Part shown: positions 20,770 through 33,201 of the stretch, piece by piece
Layout of the letters: each line of letters opens with the position of its first letter
Numbering within the stretch: the stretch's first letter is position 1
NCBI GenBank assembly: GCA_020310875.1
Contig: CM035413.1
Location: 164,345,806-164,409,805, forward strand
Direction of reading: 5' to 3'
DNA length: 64,000 nucleotides
From: Ceratopteris richardii
Lineage: Eukaryota; Streptophyta; Polypodiopsida; Polypodiales; Pteridaceae
Position numbers and translations under genes: made by a program
Notes under the pieces: model-generated
What the model saw: the letters and a program-made list of their open reading frames with translations, nothing else
Databases searched by the model: none
Told to the model about the DNA's origin: nothing

Positions 20770-22830
20770 GTATTGCAAAATCTTGTTTGTTTCTGAATTT
20801 GCTCATGAAGTGGTTTGAAGTATGTTAAGAGGGATAGGGAGGGAGGGGCTGGGGGACTTGATATTGCAATGTATATGGTTGGATTTGGTTTTGAAAATGC
20901 ACAGTCAATAACAGAATCTTACTGTGTGCATCAGATCCAGTAAATATATAGGGATTTCTGAGTATTTCGTAGGAATAGCCATTAGCGCATCAAGGTGCTA
21001 TAACAGCTGTGACTTGGTCCATGGATATGATAAACAAATAATAATTACTACAAGTATTTGTGTAGATTAGTTTCACTAGAATAGAGATTACAGAACTGGA
21101 GTTCGTGTTGATGCATAATTTTTGACATTTCCACTCGGGAAAAATAAAATTCTCACATCTTGTCTTGACATTCCCTCAATAACCCATCGTACAACTTAAT
21201 ATCATCATCGTCATCATCATCATTGTTATTGTTTCCTTTACTATTATTATTATCCTTATTACTATCACCTTTATCATCATTATCGTCATCATCCTCCTCC
21301 TTTGGAAGGACAGGAATTTCAAATCTATATTTGCCCTTCAAAACATAAAAGTTCTTGCTCTCTCATTGATAATTCATTATTCCACTTCTACATTCATTAG
21401 GTAGTAGGTAATCCCTAAATAGGATTGGCAACATTTACTTCATCATAAGAATTTTCAAGTGCAAAATTATGTGCCTTATTGAAGGCTGGACACTTGCATG
21501 GCTTACATCTAACATAGTAACTACGTTTCTGATTGCACGAAATAAAAAGCTGCTTCTTTCATAAAACCTGATTTATTATTATTTTAAAATTTTGAAGTCT
21601 GAAATCTAATTCTTTACTCCTAAGATTGTGTATACACTTTCTAGTGAAGGTACACATGAAACTCTCCAACATGCTATTAAAAGTTAAAGTTTGAAACATA
21701 AACATGTTGAATATTTTGATTCTCAGGAATGAATTTAGATGTTGACGTTTGAAAGCCAAAGTCATGAAATTTTAAATTTGCGAACACTTGAAGTGCAATC
21801 ACTTAGAAGTTACATGAGACATCATATGTCAATAGGCTTGAGAGTTCACAACTTGACATAAGCAACTTACAAGTTACAACCATGGCATGAGTTCAGATGT
21901 TGAAGCTTGAAAGTTAAGATCATGAAGTTTAAGTTTGGTGCGATTGCCTACAAGTTACATGATAAATCATGCCTTTATGCTTGAAAGTTGATACCTTAAC
22001 GCGTCAATAAATAGTAATCATGAGTCATGACATAAATAGTAATCATGACTCATTCATCATCATGTTCGTTGCTCAGCACTCTTTGAGCTTTTGCTATCTA
22101 TTGACTTTTTCGATGTTTTGTGGGTACTATGGAAGGATGGAGAGGAGTGAGACATTATTGGTAATATCAATCCTTTACCAAAAGGCAGTTTGACGTGGAA
22201 TGCAAATTTTGTTTCTGTTCTTGGGATGGTTTGGCAAATTGGATAGGGGCACATTTGCTTGTGAAAGGGATATGGTGTAGGGAATTGCTACCATACACCT
22301 TAGCATCGTCAAGATGCATGCAAGAAAATCATGTGCAAAGACGCCAAAGAGTTGAAGTTATGAAAAAAGTGCAATACCAAGCTGATTTTTATGCCATTGA
22401 TAACATGGGGAGTACTTGAAAAACATCTCCATATGATAAATATGGGTTTGAAGAATCTTTCAATGTACGTTTAACATAGAGATCAAGAGGTTCAAAAGGG
22501 CCATTGGCCTCCGCTTTGGACATGCAACCTAAAAATGATGTAAAAAATGCTTTCCATCAAATTTTTTCCCCCCTTCGTAGAAGATATTTCTTTCAAGAAA
22601 ATAACTAGTTCTTACTTCATTTGAAAGCTACAAATAGTTTAAAGGGTTAAGCCTACTCTCAATCTTCTCTTATACTAATGGTTGAGAACAAAACAATTGC
22701 GTATGAAAGCAGGTCCCATAGAGGATGATCTCTTGAAGTATGTGGAAAATGTAAAATGTTACATTGCATTATAATATGGGATGATTGGTCTAACTCTAAA
22801 ATCCGAGAATCATCAGTATATTATGTTATA

Positions 22831-22940
22831 TTGCATCTATGGTACTGTGTTTTTGAAGTTTGTGGATGAATTACGTGAAGTTTGATGCATCTATGGTACT
22901 GTATTTTTGAAGTTTGTGGATGCATTATGTGAAGTTTGAT
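22831..22940. repeat. 54-bp tandem duplication
   Basis: Two adjacent copies beginning GCATCTATGGTACTGT and ending GTGAAGTTTGAT, differing at a few positions. Confidence 0.85.
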
Positions 22941-23037
22941 AAGATGAGCGTGTGTTTGAAATATTAAAAGACACTCATGAATGCTTGGCTAGAAAATGTT
23001 GTCCAAGTATGTATGGTCAATGCTTCTAATTGCATAG

Positions 23038-26000
23038 TTGCAGTCTATTTGGTGGAGTGACAATTGCTACACATATTCTATATATGATGTACTTGATGAA
23101 GTTTTCTCTTCATGAAACAATTGCATATGGATATATAGTTATGAAATAAATGACACGAGGACATTTGGAGCAAGTAAAGAGGCTGAGAATTATACCAAAA
23201 TAAATGAATGGATTAAATATGAGAATCTGCTTACAGCTGTATATACACATAGGACATTGGTATGATCCTGCTGTATGAGAATAAAAATTCACCTCGATAC
23301 GAAGGAAAAAAGGCTAAAGCCCAAAGTCCTGATGAAGGCTAAAGAACTACACAGCCCTTATTTTGATTTACTTGTCATATATGATAGGCATATCAGAACA
23401 CTAGAAAGGGTATATATCTGAGTATGCAAATGTCTAGTCTGAGGAAGAAGCAAGAAACCCCAAAAGTTGACAATGTTATAACTTTTTGTACATCTTTCCA
23501 CCTAAACCGTGTTAACCTCTTGAAAGCTTTGACATGGGCAGCTGTCCTTGTTCATATTAGGGCTGGCCTTGATTTCTTTAACTCTTAGTGAGGGATACCC
23601 CCACATATGAAGCCAGAACAATATTGAAGCTAGAACAACATTGAAGCTTACAACTTTAAAATTAACAACCTAATATGACTACTAAATAGTAAAGTCTAAC
23701 AATGCCCCACTTAACCTAAATAAGGGGATGAATGAAAGCACAATATATGATCACTCTTCTCATTCGGAGATGTCCTCCAATACGGATAGAGATAATTAAG
23801 ATATTCCAAATGCATACATACTATCATTATCCATATGAATTGTACTAGATGTAATTCATTGTTTTTCACTTCTTGCATTGCATTTACTTTTTCTTTTGAT
23901 TTATAAAAGTAATTTTCTCTATGATCTCTTCCTTTTCAAATCTTGGAGGGAAATATCTGAAAATGTTTTGAATTGAGGTGGTTGCTCTCTCCACACTGCT
24001 TACAAGACTTATTTACTTTTCTTGGGTTTTTTGACTTTAACTTAGTTGAAAAAGAAGCTTCATTGTTATGGAGTCTGTGCATCCTCTTTACTTCTTCTTT
24101 CTTGACAAAGATTGTGATTCTTTCCAAACTTGGATTTGGAATCATCTAAAATATGGCGATATTTATTTTTTAAATTGATGTAATATGTGACATGTACTCA
24201 TGATTTATGTTGGACGTGAAAGAGGATGTCAAGAGCTATGTTTTGGTATCACATGTTGCTCCAATTATCCCAAGGGAGTTCGATGCAAATAGAGAGAGAA
24301 TGATGAGAGAGAAAACCTGCGCAAGATTTTAAAGAGGAGAAGAAGGTTGGAAGTACGATTTTGAAGATGTTTGTCATAATGTTGCAGTCTATTTGGTGGA
24401 GTGACAATTGCTACATATATTCTATATATGATGTACTTGATGAAGTTTTCTCTTCATGAAACAATTGCATATGGGCATATAGTTATGAAATAAATGACAC
24501 GAGGACATTTGGAGCAAGTAAAGAGGCTGAGAATTATACCAAAATAAATGAATGGATTAAATATGAGAATCTGCTTACAGCTGTATATACACATAGGACA
24601 TTGGTATGATCCTGCTGTATGAGAATAAAAATTCACCTCAATATGAAGGAAAAAAAGGCTAAAGCCCAAAGTCCTGATGAAGGCTAAAGAACTACGCAGC
24701 CCTGATTTTGATTTACTTGTCATATATGATAGGCATATCAGAACACTAGAAAGGGTATATATCTGAGTATGCAAATGTCTAGTCTAAGGAAGAAGCAAGA
24801 AACCCCAAAAGTTGACAATGTTATAACCTTTTGTACATCTTTCCACCTAAACCATGTTAACCTCTTGAAAGCTTTGACATGGGCAGCTGCCCTTGTTCAT
24901 ATTAGGGCTGGTCTTGATTTCTTTAACTCTTAGTGAGGGATACCCCCACATATGAAGCTAGAAGAACATTGAAACTTACAACTTTAAAATTAACAACCTA
25001 ATATGACTACTAAATAGTAAAGTCTAACAATGCCCCACTTAACCTAAATAAGGGGATGAATGAAAACACAATATATGATCACTCTTCTCATTCGGAGATG
25101 TCCTCCAATACGGATAGAGATAATTGAGATATTCCAAATGCATACATACTATCATTATGCATATGAATTGTATTGGATGTAATTCATTGTTTTTCGCTTT
25201 TTGCATTGCATTTACTTTTTCTTTTGATTTATAAAAGTAATTTTCTTTATGATCTCTTCCTTTGCAAATCTTGTAGGGAAATATCTGAAAATGTTTTGAA
25301 TTAAGGTGGTTGCTCCCTCCACACTACTTACAAGACTTGTTTACTTTTCTTGGGTTTTTTTGACTTTAGCTTACTTGAAAAAGAAGCTTCATTGTTATGG
25401 AGTCTCTGCATCCTCTTTACTTCTTCTTTCTTGAGAAAGATTGTGATTCTTTCCAAACTTGGATTTGGAATCATGTAAAACATGGCGATATTTATTTTTT
25501 AAATTGATGTATTATGTGACATGTACTCATGATTTATGTTGGACGTGAAAGAGGATGTCAAGAGCTATGTTTTGGTATCACATGTTGCTCCAATTATCCC
25601 AAGGGAGTTCGATGCAAATAGAGAGAGAATGATGAGAGAGAAAACCCGCAAGATTTTAAAGAGGAGAAGAAGGTTGGAAGTACGATTTTGAAGATGTTTG
25701 TCATAATGTTGCAGTCTATTTGGTGGAGTGACCATTGCTACATATATTCTATATATGATGTACTTGATGAAGTTTTCTCTTCATGAAACAATTGCATATG
25801 GGCATATAGTTATGAAATAACGAGGACATTTGGAGCAAGTAAAGAGGCTGAGAATTATACCAAAATAAATGAATGGATTAAATATGAGAATCTGCTTACA
25901 GCTGTATATACACATAGGACATTGGTATGATCCTGCTGTATGAGAATAAAAATTCACCTCAATACGAAGGAAAAAAAGGCTAAAGCCCAAAGTCTTGATG

Positions 26001-27029
26001 AAGGCTAAAGAACTACACAGCCCTGATTTTGATTTACTTGTCATATATGATAGGCATATCAGAACACTAGAAAGGGTATATATCTGAGTATGCCAATGTC
26101 TAGTCTGAGGAAGAAGCAAGAAACCCCAAAAGTTGACAATGTTATAACCTTTTGTACATCTTTCCACCTAAACCATGTTAACCTCTTGAAAGCTTTGACA
26201 TGGGCAGCTGCCCTTGTTCATATTCGGGCTGGTCTTGATTTCTTTAACTCTTAGTGAGGGATACCCCCACATATGAAGCTAGAAGAACATTGAAATTTAC
26301 GACTTTAAAATTAACAACCTAATATGACTACTAAATAGTAAAGTCTAACAATGCCCCACTTAACCTAAATAAGGGGATGAATGAAAACACAATATATGAT
26401 CACTCTTCTCATTCGGAGATGTCCTCCAATATGGATAGAGATAATTAAGATATTCCAAATGCATACATACTATTATTATCCATATGAATTGTACTGGATG
26501 TAATTCATTGTTTTTCGCTTTTTGCATCGCATTTGCTTTTTCTTTTGATTTATTAAAGTAATTTTCTCTATGATCTCTTCCTTTGCAAATCTTGGAGGGA
26601 AATATTTGAAAATGTTTTGAATTGAGGTGGTTGCTCTCTCCACACTGCTTACAAGACTTATCTACTTTTCTTGGGTGTTTTGACTTTAACTTACTTGAAA
26701 AAGAAGCTTCATTGTTATGGAGTCTATGCATCCTCTTTACTTCTTCTTTCTCGAGAAAGATTGTGATTCTTTCCAAACTTGGATTTGGAATCATCTAAAA
26801 CATGGCGATATTTATTTTTTAAATTGATGTATTATGTGACATGTACTCATGATTTATGTTGGACATGAAAGAGGATGTCAAGAGCTATGTTTTGATATCA
26901 CATGTTGCTCCAATTATCCGAAGGGAGTTCGATGCAAATAGAGAGAGAATGATGAGAGAGGAAACCTGCGCAAGATTTAAAGAGGAGAAAAAGGTTGGAA
27001 GTACGATTTTGAAGATGTTTCTCATAATG
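23038..27029 (-). repeat. Three tandem 1.33-kb units of Ty1/copia origin (fossil)
   Basis: Units start at about 23038, 24383 and 25707, each opening GTTGCAGTCTATTTGGTGGA; periods are 1345 and 1324 bp. Read on the minus strand each unit contains a Gag-like fragment with a Cys knuckle (CKQCGESNHLNSKHF), a purine-rich PPT-like word (AAGTGGGGCA) and then TGTTAGACTTTAC, a typical copia LTR start. Units differ by a few percent by eye, so the array is old but not ancient. The element is broken in all three units and only LTR-plus-gag-border sequence is present. Confidence 0.7.
26360..26794 (-). mobile_element. Ty1/copia Gag fragment, best-preserved of three (fossil)
   Basis: An open stretch of 144 codons containing KSCKQCGESNHLNSKHF and CKGRDHRENYF, the knuckle region of copia-type Gag. 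Its two sister units (around 23936-24145 and the equivalent near 25270-25475) are shorter. It ends just before the PPT-like word and LTR start. Confidence 0.55.
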
Positions 27030-27167
27030 TGTCGTTTGGGAATGTAGTTTATTTTCAAGTGACTTTGGTCACTTGGTTAAATGTTCACATGTCGTAGGGA
27101 CCACAAGTCATTAAAGAAATCATATAAATGCATCTCTCTCCCCAATTGGGGGTAAAAAAAAAAAGTA

Positions 27168-27812
27168 GTAGTAGTGGTAGTGGTAGTGGTAGTGGTAGTG
27201 GTAGTGGTAGTGGTAGTGGTAGTGGTAGTGGTAGTGGTAGTGGTAGTGGTAGTAGTAGTGGTAGTGGTGGTGGTGGTAGTAGTGGTGGTAGTAGTGGTGG
27301 TAGAGGTAGTAGTCGTAATGGTATTGGCATTGGTAGTGGTAGTGGTAGTGGTAGTCGTAGTAGTGGTGGTGGTGGTGGTGGTGGTGGTGGTAGTAGTGGT
27401 GGTGGTGGTGGTAGTAGTGGTAGTAGTAGTCGTCATCGTAGTGGTCGTGGTAGTGGTAGTGGTTGTAGTGGTAGTGGTAGTGGTCGTAATCGTAGTGGTA
27501 GTGGTAGTGGTAGCCATAGCCGTAGTCGTAGTGGTAGTGGTAGAGTTAGTGGTAGTGGTAGTAGTGGTAGTGGTAGTGGTAGTGGTAGTGGTAGTGGTAG
27601 TAGTCGTAGTTGTAGTCGTGGTGGTAGTAGTAGTAGTGGTGGTGGTGGTGGTGGTGGTAGTAGTGGTAGTAGTAGTCGTCATCGTAGTGGTAGTGGTAGT
27701 GGTAGTGGTAGTGGTAGTGGTTGTAGTTGTAGTGGTAGTGGTCGTAATCGTAGTGGTAGTGGTAGTGGTAGTGATAGTGGTAGTGGTAGCCATAGCCGTA
27801 GTCCTAGTGGTA
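27168..27812. repeat. (GTGGTA)n / (GGTAGT)n hexamer array
   Basis: About 645 bp of GTA/GTG-based simple repeat with a regular (GTGGTA)n core near 27175-27250 and interruptions such as GTCGTCATCGTAGT that occur twice (about 27427 and 27676). Poly-Val, poly-Ser/Gly and poly-Thr frames are artefacts. It is complementary in kind to the array at 13905-14352. Confidence 0.95.
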
Positions 27813-28072
27813 CCTTATTCAACCCTTTAAACTTTTGTTCTTGCATTTAGACTAAGCACTTGAAGTTGACCACCATATTCAACCTTGGACAGTGTCCCAA
27901 GTGTCTTGCATCCTTCAATTGTGAGAGCCCTTAGTGTCTTGCATTAACTTATCAATATGCCTCCAAGCATGAATGCCATGTTGGATGCCCATACCATTAA
28001 CATGTATTTTTGTATTTTTTTGTATCGATAATTGAACATTGATTCAAATCTCATAAATTATAATCTGTGTAG

Positions 28073-28237
28073 GATGCTTCCTCTAGTGCATGTGAATGGA
28101 ATTGGAGCACCTATTTTCTCATTCATACAAAGATGAGGAATAGGTTGACTCTACAACAATTTGAGAGGTTGGTCTTTTGTAACGCCAACTTGAGATTGGT
28201 GCATGATCTCAAAACAAAAACTGATAGACCAAAACAG
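28073..28237 (+). pseudogene. hAT transposase C-terminal exon remnant
   Basis: Acceptor TGTGTAG and donor GTATTT bracket 55 codons: DASSSACEWNWSTYFLIHTK, then MRNRLTLQQFERLVF and NANLRLVHDLK. This is the hAT-family C-terminal dimerisation region (compare the family pattern ASSSACERNWSxxxxIHTKxRNRL). It is sense to the host gene. No terminal inverted repeats or the DDE-bearing part were recognised nearby, so this is a remnant of a transposon or of a domesticated hAT gene. Confidence 0.72.
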
Positions 28238-28337
28238 GTATTTTTTTATATACTTGAGTTTATGTCCTTCGTTCTTTTAAGTTTAATATTACAAATTGTA
28301 ATTGAAATTTCTTTTTTATCATTTATGTAATGTATAG

Positions 28338-28442
28338 GTATCTTCTATCATCTTTGAGAGTTCGATGGAGATAGAGGACGAGATAACAGTTGTTCGAGAG
28401 GAGCTCGAGGATATCTATCGCATGCTTCACAAGGAGCTATAG
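28338..28442 (+). pseudogene. hAT transposase terminal exon remnant
   Basis: Acceptor ATGTATAG. The frame continues in phase from the exon above: VSSIIFESSMEIEDEI and on to a TAG at 28440-28442. A further open stretch at 28515-28754 (ending with an acidic, Ser-rich tail) may be the former C-terminus beyond in-frame stops. No product is expected. Confidence 0.5.
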
Positions 28443-29152
28443 AGTATTGATCGCAGAGTGTGAGATGCACGTGCTCGTCGATTGGGTATTTAGCCTCAGA
28501 TCGACATTGCATCTATGAGTGTGGCTCCAACACTGGTGTACAGCACGAGGTGCAAAATGCACCCACGACGACGAGGAGAGCCACTTCCTGAGGCAGACCA
28601 TATTGACATAGCACCACATAGCATTGATTACACTAAGATTGTCGAGCGAGAGTACGATGAGGATGGGAATGTCACTGTCATTGGAGACATTCCATCAGAG
28701 TCATCATCATTGTCTTCTTCGGAGGGGATGGATGATGAGAAGCATGATGGTTGATCCCATTATCTAGAGTATATACTATATAAATTAGTCATTATGTGGA
28801 GTTTGACACTGGAAAGTGGACTCAGGCATCATAGATGTCCTTTCTTCATTATGATTTTGTATCAGGATTTATGGTTCACTTGAGACATTTCATACTTCAT
28901 GTATTATTCACGTACATTTTGGTTCATAGTTAATACATGTTATGTGGATGCTATGCTCATTGCTTTGTTTCCTATGTTTGTGATTATTGTTATAACTTTA
29001 GTTTTTGGAAGTAATGTTTGAAGTGGATGACGATATTATTCATAGAGTCTAAAAGATGGTTATGTTAAATTGTTGATGGTTATAACTTATCGACCATGGT
29101 ATATGGTGTAGAAACTAGAGTTTAGAAATCTATTTGTGCTTGTATTATTTTG

Positions 29153-29156
<4 letters not shown>

Positions 29157-29230
<74 letters not shown>

Positions 29231-29243
29231 CATATATATATAT
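29157..29243. repeat. (TA)n microsatellite at 3' end of LINE A
   Basis: About 85 bp of TA repeat with two CATA interruptions. It abuts the 3' end of LINE A (minus strand), so it may be that element's tail or its target. Confidence 0.9.
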
Positions 29244-29307
29244 TTTTGTGAAAAGATCACTTTGCATTAAATGAAAAATCTACAGAAAAGAGGGGAAGGC
29301 GTTTGCT

Positions 29308-29309
<2 letters not shown>

Positions 29310-29342
<33 letters not shown>

Positions 29343-29366
29343 CCCCCGCCCCCGCCCCCGCCCCGC
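29310..29366. repeat. Poly-C tract grading into CGCCCCC
   Basis: About 31 consecutive C, then CGCCCCCGCCCCCG. The minus strand is G-run DNA able to form G-quadruplexes. It lies inside the 3' untranslated part of LINE A. Confidence 0.9.
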
Positions 29367-29412
29367 ACTACTTCCTACTATCCTCCTAAAGCAACATTAT
29401 CCCCTACGAACA

Positions 29413-32400
29413 TCAGATCTTATCCAAAAAGGAATCAATCGCCAGCTTATGTTCAATTCGCATAACATCCATATCCAAACTAAGTTTCGCTTTACAAAGT
29501 GTCCAAGAAAAATGCGGTACGGAACCCTTATTCTTATTCCTCAGTTGCCAAATGCTCCAAAGCAAGATAAAGATGCATCTCTTTATAACCGAGTCGCAAG
29601 CATTACTTCCCGAATGAAACTGAAGAAATGTGGCTCCGAACTTGGATGGCTTGCTATCCCAAATAGGAAAGAGAAACAAACTGTTCCACCATTTTTGAAT
29701 ATGGGGGCAAGACCAAAAGGCATGACGCATTGTCTCCACATAAGAAGCACAGTGTGGGCATCGGATGCCTTGTACACCATGCTTGGAAAGAAATGCCCCC
29801 AGCGTGAAATGTCCCACCGCAATCCTCCACATAAAGACTTTCATCTTGAAAGTAAGAGATGAGCTCCAAATATCAGCAAACCTTGCATGCCACCACTCTC
29901 GTGTTTTGTCCATTTTCCACCTGAGGTTACACTGGGAAGTAATATCAGTACGATCCGCAAGAGAAAGATAATATGTTCTAGTAGTACCATTCCACCATCT
30001 TGTATGCTTGGCCAAAAGCAAGTCCCTCCAGGGATCTGATGCATCAATCGAGAGAGGGATTTGAAATTGCTGCACAAAAAGTGCTAGCTGCATCCACTTA
30101 GATCTGTAGGCAGGCCCCATTGCATAAATCCTCCGGATGGTAGGAAAGGACAAGAATTCCCATTTAGAATCATAGCAGTGTGCGATAGTATCAATTCCTT
30201 TATTATTGAGGTATCTTGCTGCTGCACCCATGGAATAAGCCAAAGGCGGGTTTGCTAAAAAAGACCAATATGGAGACAGTGAAGCGAAAGAGTTTCCTGT
30301 ATAACGTTGTCGCCCATTCCATTTAAGTAAAGAAGCGGTCTTCTTAAAACTGGTAAGCAGCATGGAAAGTGTGGCAGAAGAGGTTTGCAATGGGGCATGC
30401 GAGAAAAACTTATTCCATGCATTCATTTTCCATGTGCCCTTGTAGTACACTGTTGCATTATCCAGGATCTTCCAGAAAGCATCTGTCCAAAGGGGTTTAG
30501 CAGCAGAAGTAATACGAATGATAAAGGCTTCCCGCCTTGCCATCATATGAGACTGAAGATGTAGAATACCTAGACCACCCTTGCTTTTAGGTTGACAGAT
30601 GAAGTCCCATGCTGAGAGGACCAGGGCACGGTTGTGCACTTTATTCCACAAGAAATTCTTGATTACACCGTCAAAAGCGTAAAGGTGACATTTCTTCCAA
30701 TCCAACAGCAACGTGTAATACATGATATAGGGCTGTAAAAAAGATTGTACTATCCTTATTCTAACATGAAGTGGCCAATGTGCAGCATGCCACAGATTCA
30801 ATTTATTTTTGATTCTGCAAAGGACCCATTGTATTTGGTTCTTGCTCGAAACATTCATTCCCAACGGATATCCCAAGTGTCGAAAAATGACACCACGATC
30901 AATTTTACGCCCTTGCCAGAAGGGGAAATGAAAGTGTCTCGCAGAAATATTGATGAGAGCCGACTTCCCCATATTAATATTCAGCGCCGATGCATTCGAA
31001 AAAGGAATCAGCGAAGCAAGTATATGTTGAATGTTTTTTTCACAAGCCTTTGCGAATATAAAAGTATCATCTGCAAATCCCACTGCTATATGCTGATTTC
31101 CATGTAATGATACTCCATGAATAAATCCTGATTCCATCATTGCTTGCAAGAGAAAAAACATCGGTGTAGAGGCCACTGCATACTGAAGAGGACTAAGAGG
31201 ACAACCCTGTTGCACTGATCGTTGGACCGGAAAGGGTGCAGAAAGCCTTCCATTAATTTCTACTTGGGAAACACTGCCTTGAGATAACAAATATATAAGA
31301 CGACAGACTTTGAGCCCGAATCCAAGTTTCTTGAGCGTCGCGGCAATAAAATCCCAACGCACCCGATCAAACGCCTTTTCAAAATCAATTTGTATGCCAA
31401 CCACCTCCTGACCAGATCTTGAAGCATGTTCCATCAAAATTTGCGTGATGAGAATATTGTCATATATCGATCTCTTGTGAACAAATCCAATCTGGGAAGA
31501 GTGAACTAATTTATGAATCAATGGCTTAAGCCTAAGAGCAAAAATTTTCGCGAAAATCTTGTAGATAATATTCATCATGGAGATAGGTCTCCAGTCACCG
31601 ATCCATTTAGGTAACTCCACCTTCGGAATAAGTTTAATTTTACCCTGTTTGAACGAATAGGGCATCTTTTGATCCCGCCAAATTTCATTACATACCTCCA
31701 AAAGTAGCGCCTTAAGAGAGGGCCAGAAGGCAAGAACAAATTCTTTAGAAAGACCATCCAGACCAGGAGCCTTCCCATTCCTAAGAGAACCGAGGGCCCA
31801 AAAAATTTCTTCTTCTGTTATGGAAGTCTCACAAGCAGCAGCCGCCCGCGAATCCAAACACTGAGGAGTATGAGTAAGAGCTTCATGAAGCGCCTCAAAC
31901 CACGAGTCATCCGAAGAATAGGAGGCAGCAAATAGGCTTCTAAAGTGCTCTGAACAGGCATCAACAATAGAGTTCCCCTCACATACCTCTTTGTCTTCAA
32001 TTACAAGCGATGAAATATTACTTGCAGCACGCTTAGCTCGTAAGAAATCGAAGAAACATGTAGAGGTGGCATGTGAATCATTCACGTCCATGCATGTAGC
32101 TCGAGCTTTGGCAGAATTTATATCATTATTCTCTGTTAAATGCAAGCATCTGTAAGCGTCACACAAAAGCAAGTAGTCTTTCTGGGAAAGTATATGCCCC
32201 ATATCCACCTTCTCAGTTAAAGAAATAATCACATATTCTGCTTCAGCTTTGGCAGCTTTCATAACCCTGGAAAAGTATTTCCCACAATCTCGAATAACAT
32301 CCTGCATACCCATAACGAGAGCTTCCCATTTCAAAGAAGCAGAGAGCTTTAAGGTGAGCACTTGCTGAATAAGTTCATGAACCTTAGCTTTAAACAGTGA

Positions 32401-33201
32401 CGTTTGAATCCACGCATGATTAATTCTCAATGGAATCTTGTGAAGTCTGTCTGGAATACTGTCTGATCAGTTTGAATTAACAAGATGTAACAGAAGAGGG
32501 CTATGGTCCGAACGTAACATTGTCGCATCAATCCACATTTTGGAAGCAGGGGAGAGACCAGAAACATGAGAGTAGTAGCACCTGTCCAACTTACTCATAG
32601 CCTTCTTATGTGATCTAGAATGAAAAGTATATCTAATGGAATGGCCACCTATATATCCCCATAGATCTTTACACTTTAAGGATTCCAAAATTTCATTCCA
32701 CAATCCTTTTTTCGGCGACGAGATCAAAGAAGGGGCAATTGTGCAATCTGTATCCACCTCAACCATGTTGAAGTCACCAGACATTACACTGCGAGCATTC
32801 TTCCACAATTGAAGGTGCTGAGAAGAGAGCACCACTTGTAAAATGCATTCCCAAGTTGTAACTCTCTCCATCGGAGTATTCGGAGCATACACGTTAATGC
32901 AGATGTAAGAAACTTCATGCATCAGAATATGCATCATTACAAATCTTCCTTGAGGATCATCGAATAGCACTTGATGCGGGATATCTTTTCTGATAATGAA
33001 AAAGCAACCTGAATAACCATCTTTAAGACCATTATAACACAAGTGAAAATCTCTAGTATGCAAAAGCATTCCCGCATGATCATGCTTTTTATGCTCCCGA
33101 ATTGCCACTACATCCAACTTATGTCTAATAATCCATCTCCAAAGCCTCGTCCATTTCCCGTATTGTCCCAAGCCTTGAATATTCCAAGTAGCTAACCTCA
33201 T
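29413..33201 (-). pseudogene. LINE A ORF2 (endonuclease-reverse transcriptase), one in-frame TGA
   Basis: Starts MRLATWNIQGLGQYGKW. The APE-type endonuclease (about 240 residues) shows TWNIQG, GDFNMVE and SDHSPLLL. A TGA at 32469-32467 interrupts, and the same frame resumes at once (SDSIPDRLHKIP) and continues for about 1005 codons: RT with KAPGLDGLSKEF, QIDFEKAFDRVRW, QGCPLSPLQYA and FADDTFIF, then a C-terminal zinc-binding segment (RCPHCASYVETMRHAFWSC). Total about 1260 codons, the normal length for plant L1 ORF2. It nicks target DNA and primes reverse transcription there. Confidence 0.88.

Noticed and set aside
21153-21341. Asp/Asn-rich 62-codon frame
   Set aside because: Derived from an ATC/ATT trinucleotide-like stretch; no other support.
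22195-22419. 74-codon frame MECKFCFCSWDGL...
   Set aside because: No recognised family, no splice context, and the neighbouring sequence is ordinary intron; likely chance or a worn transposon fragment.
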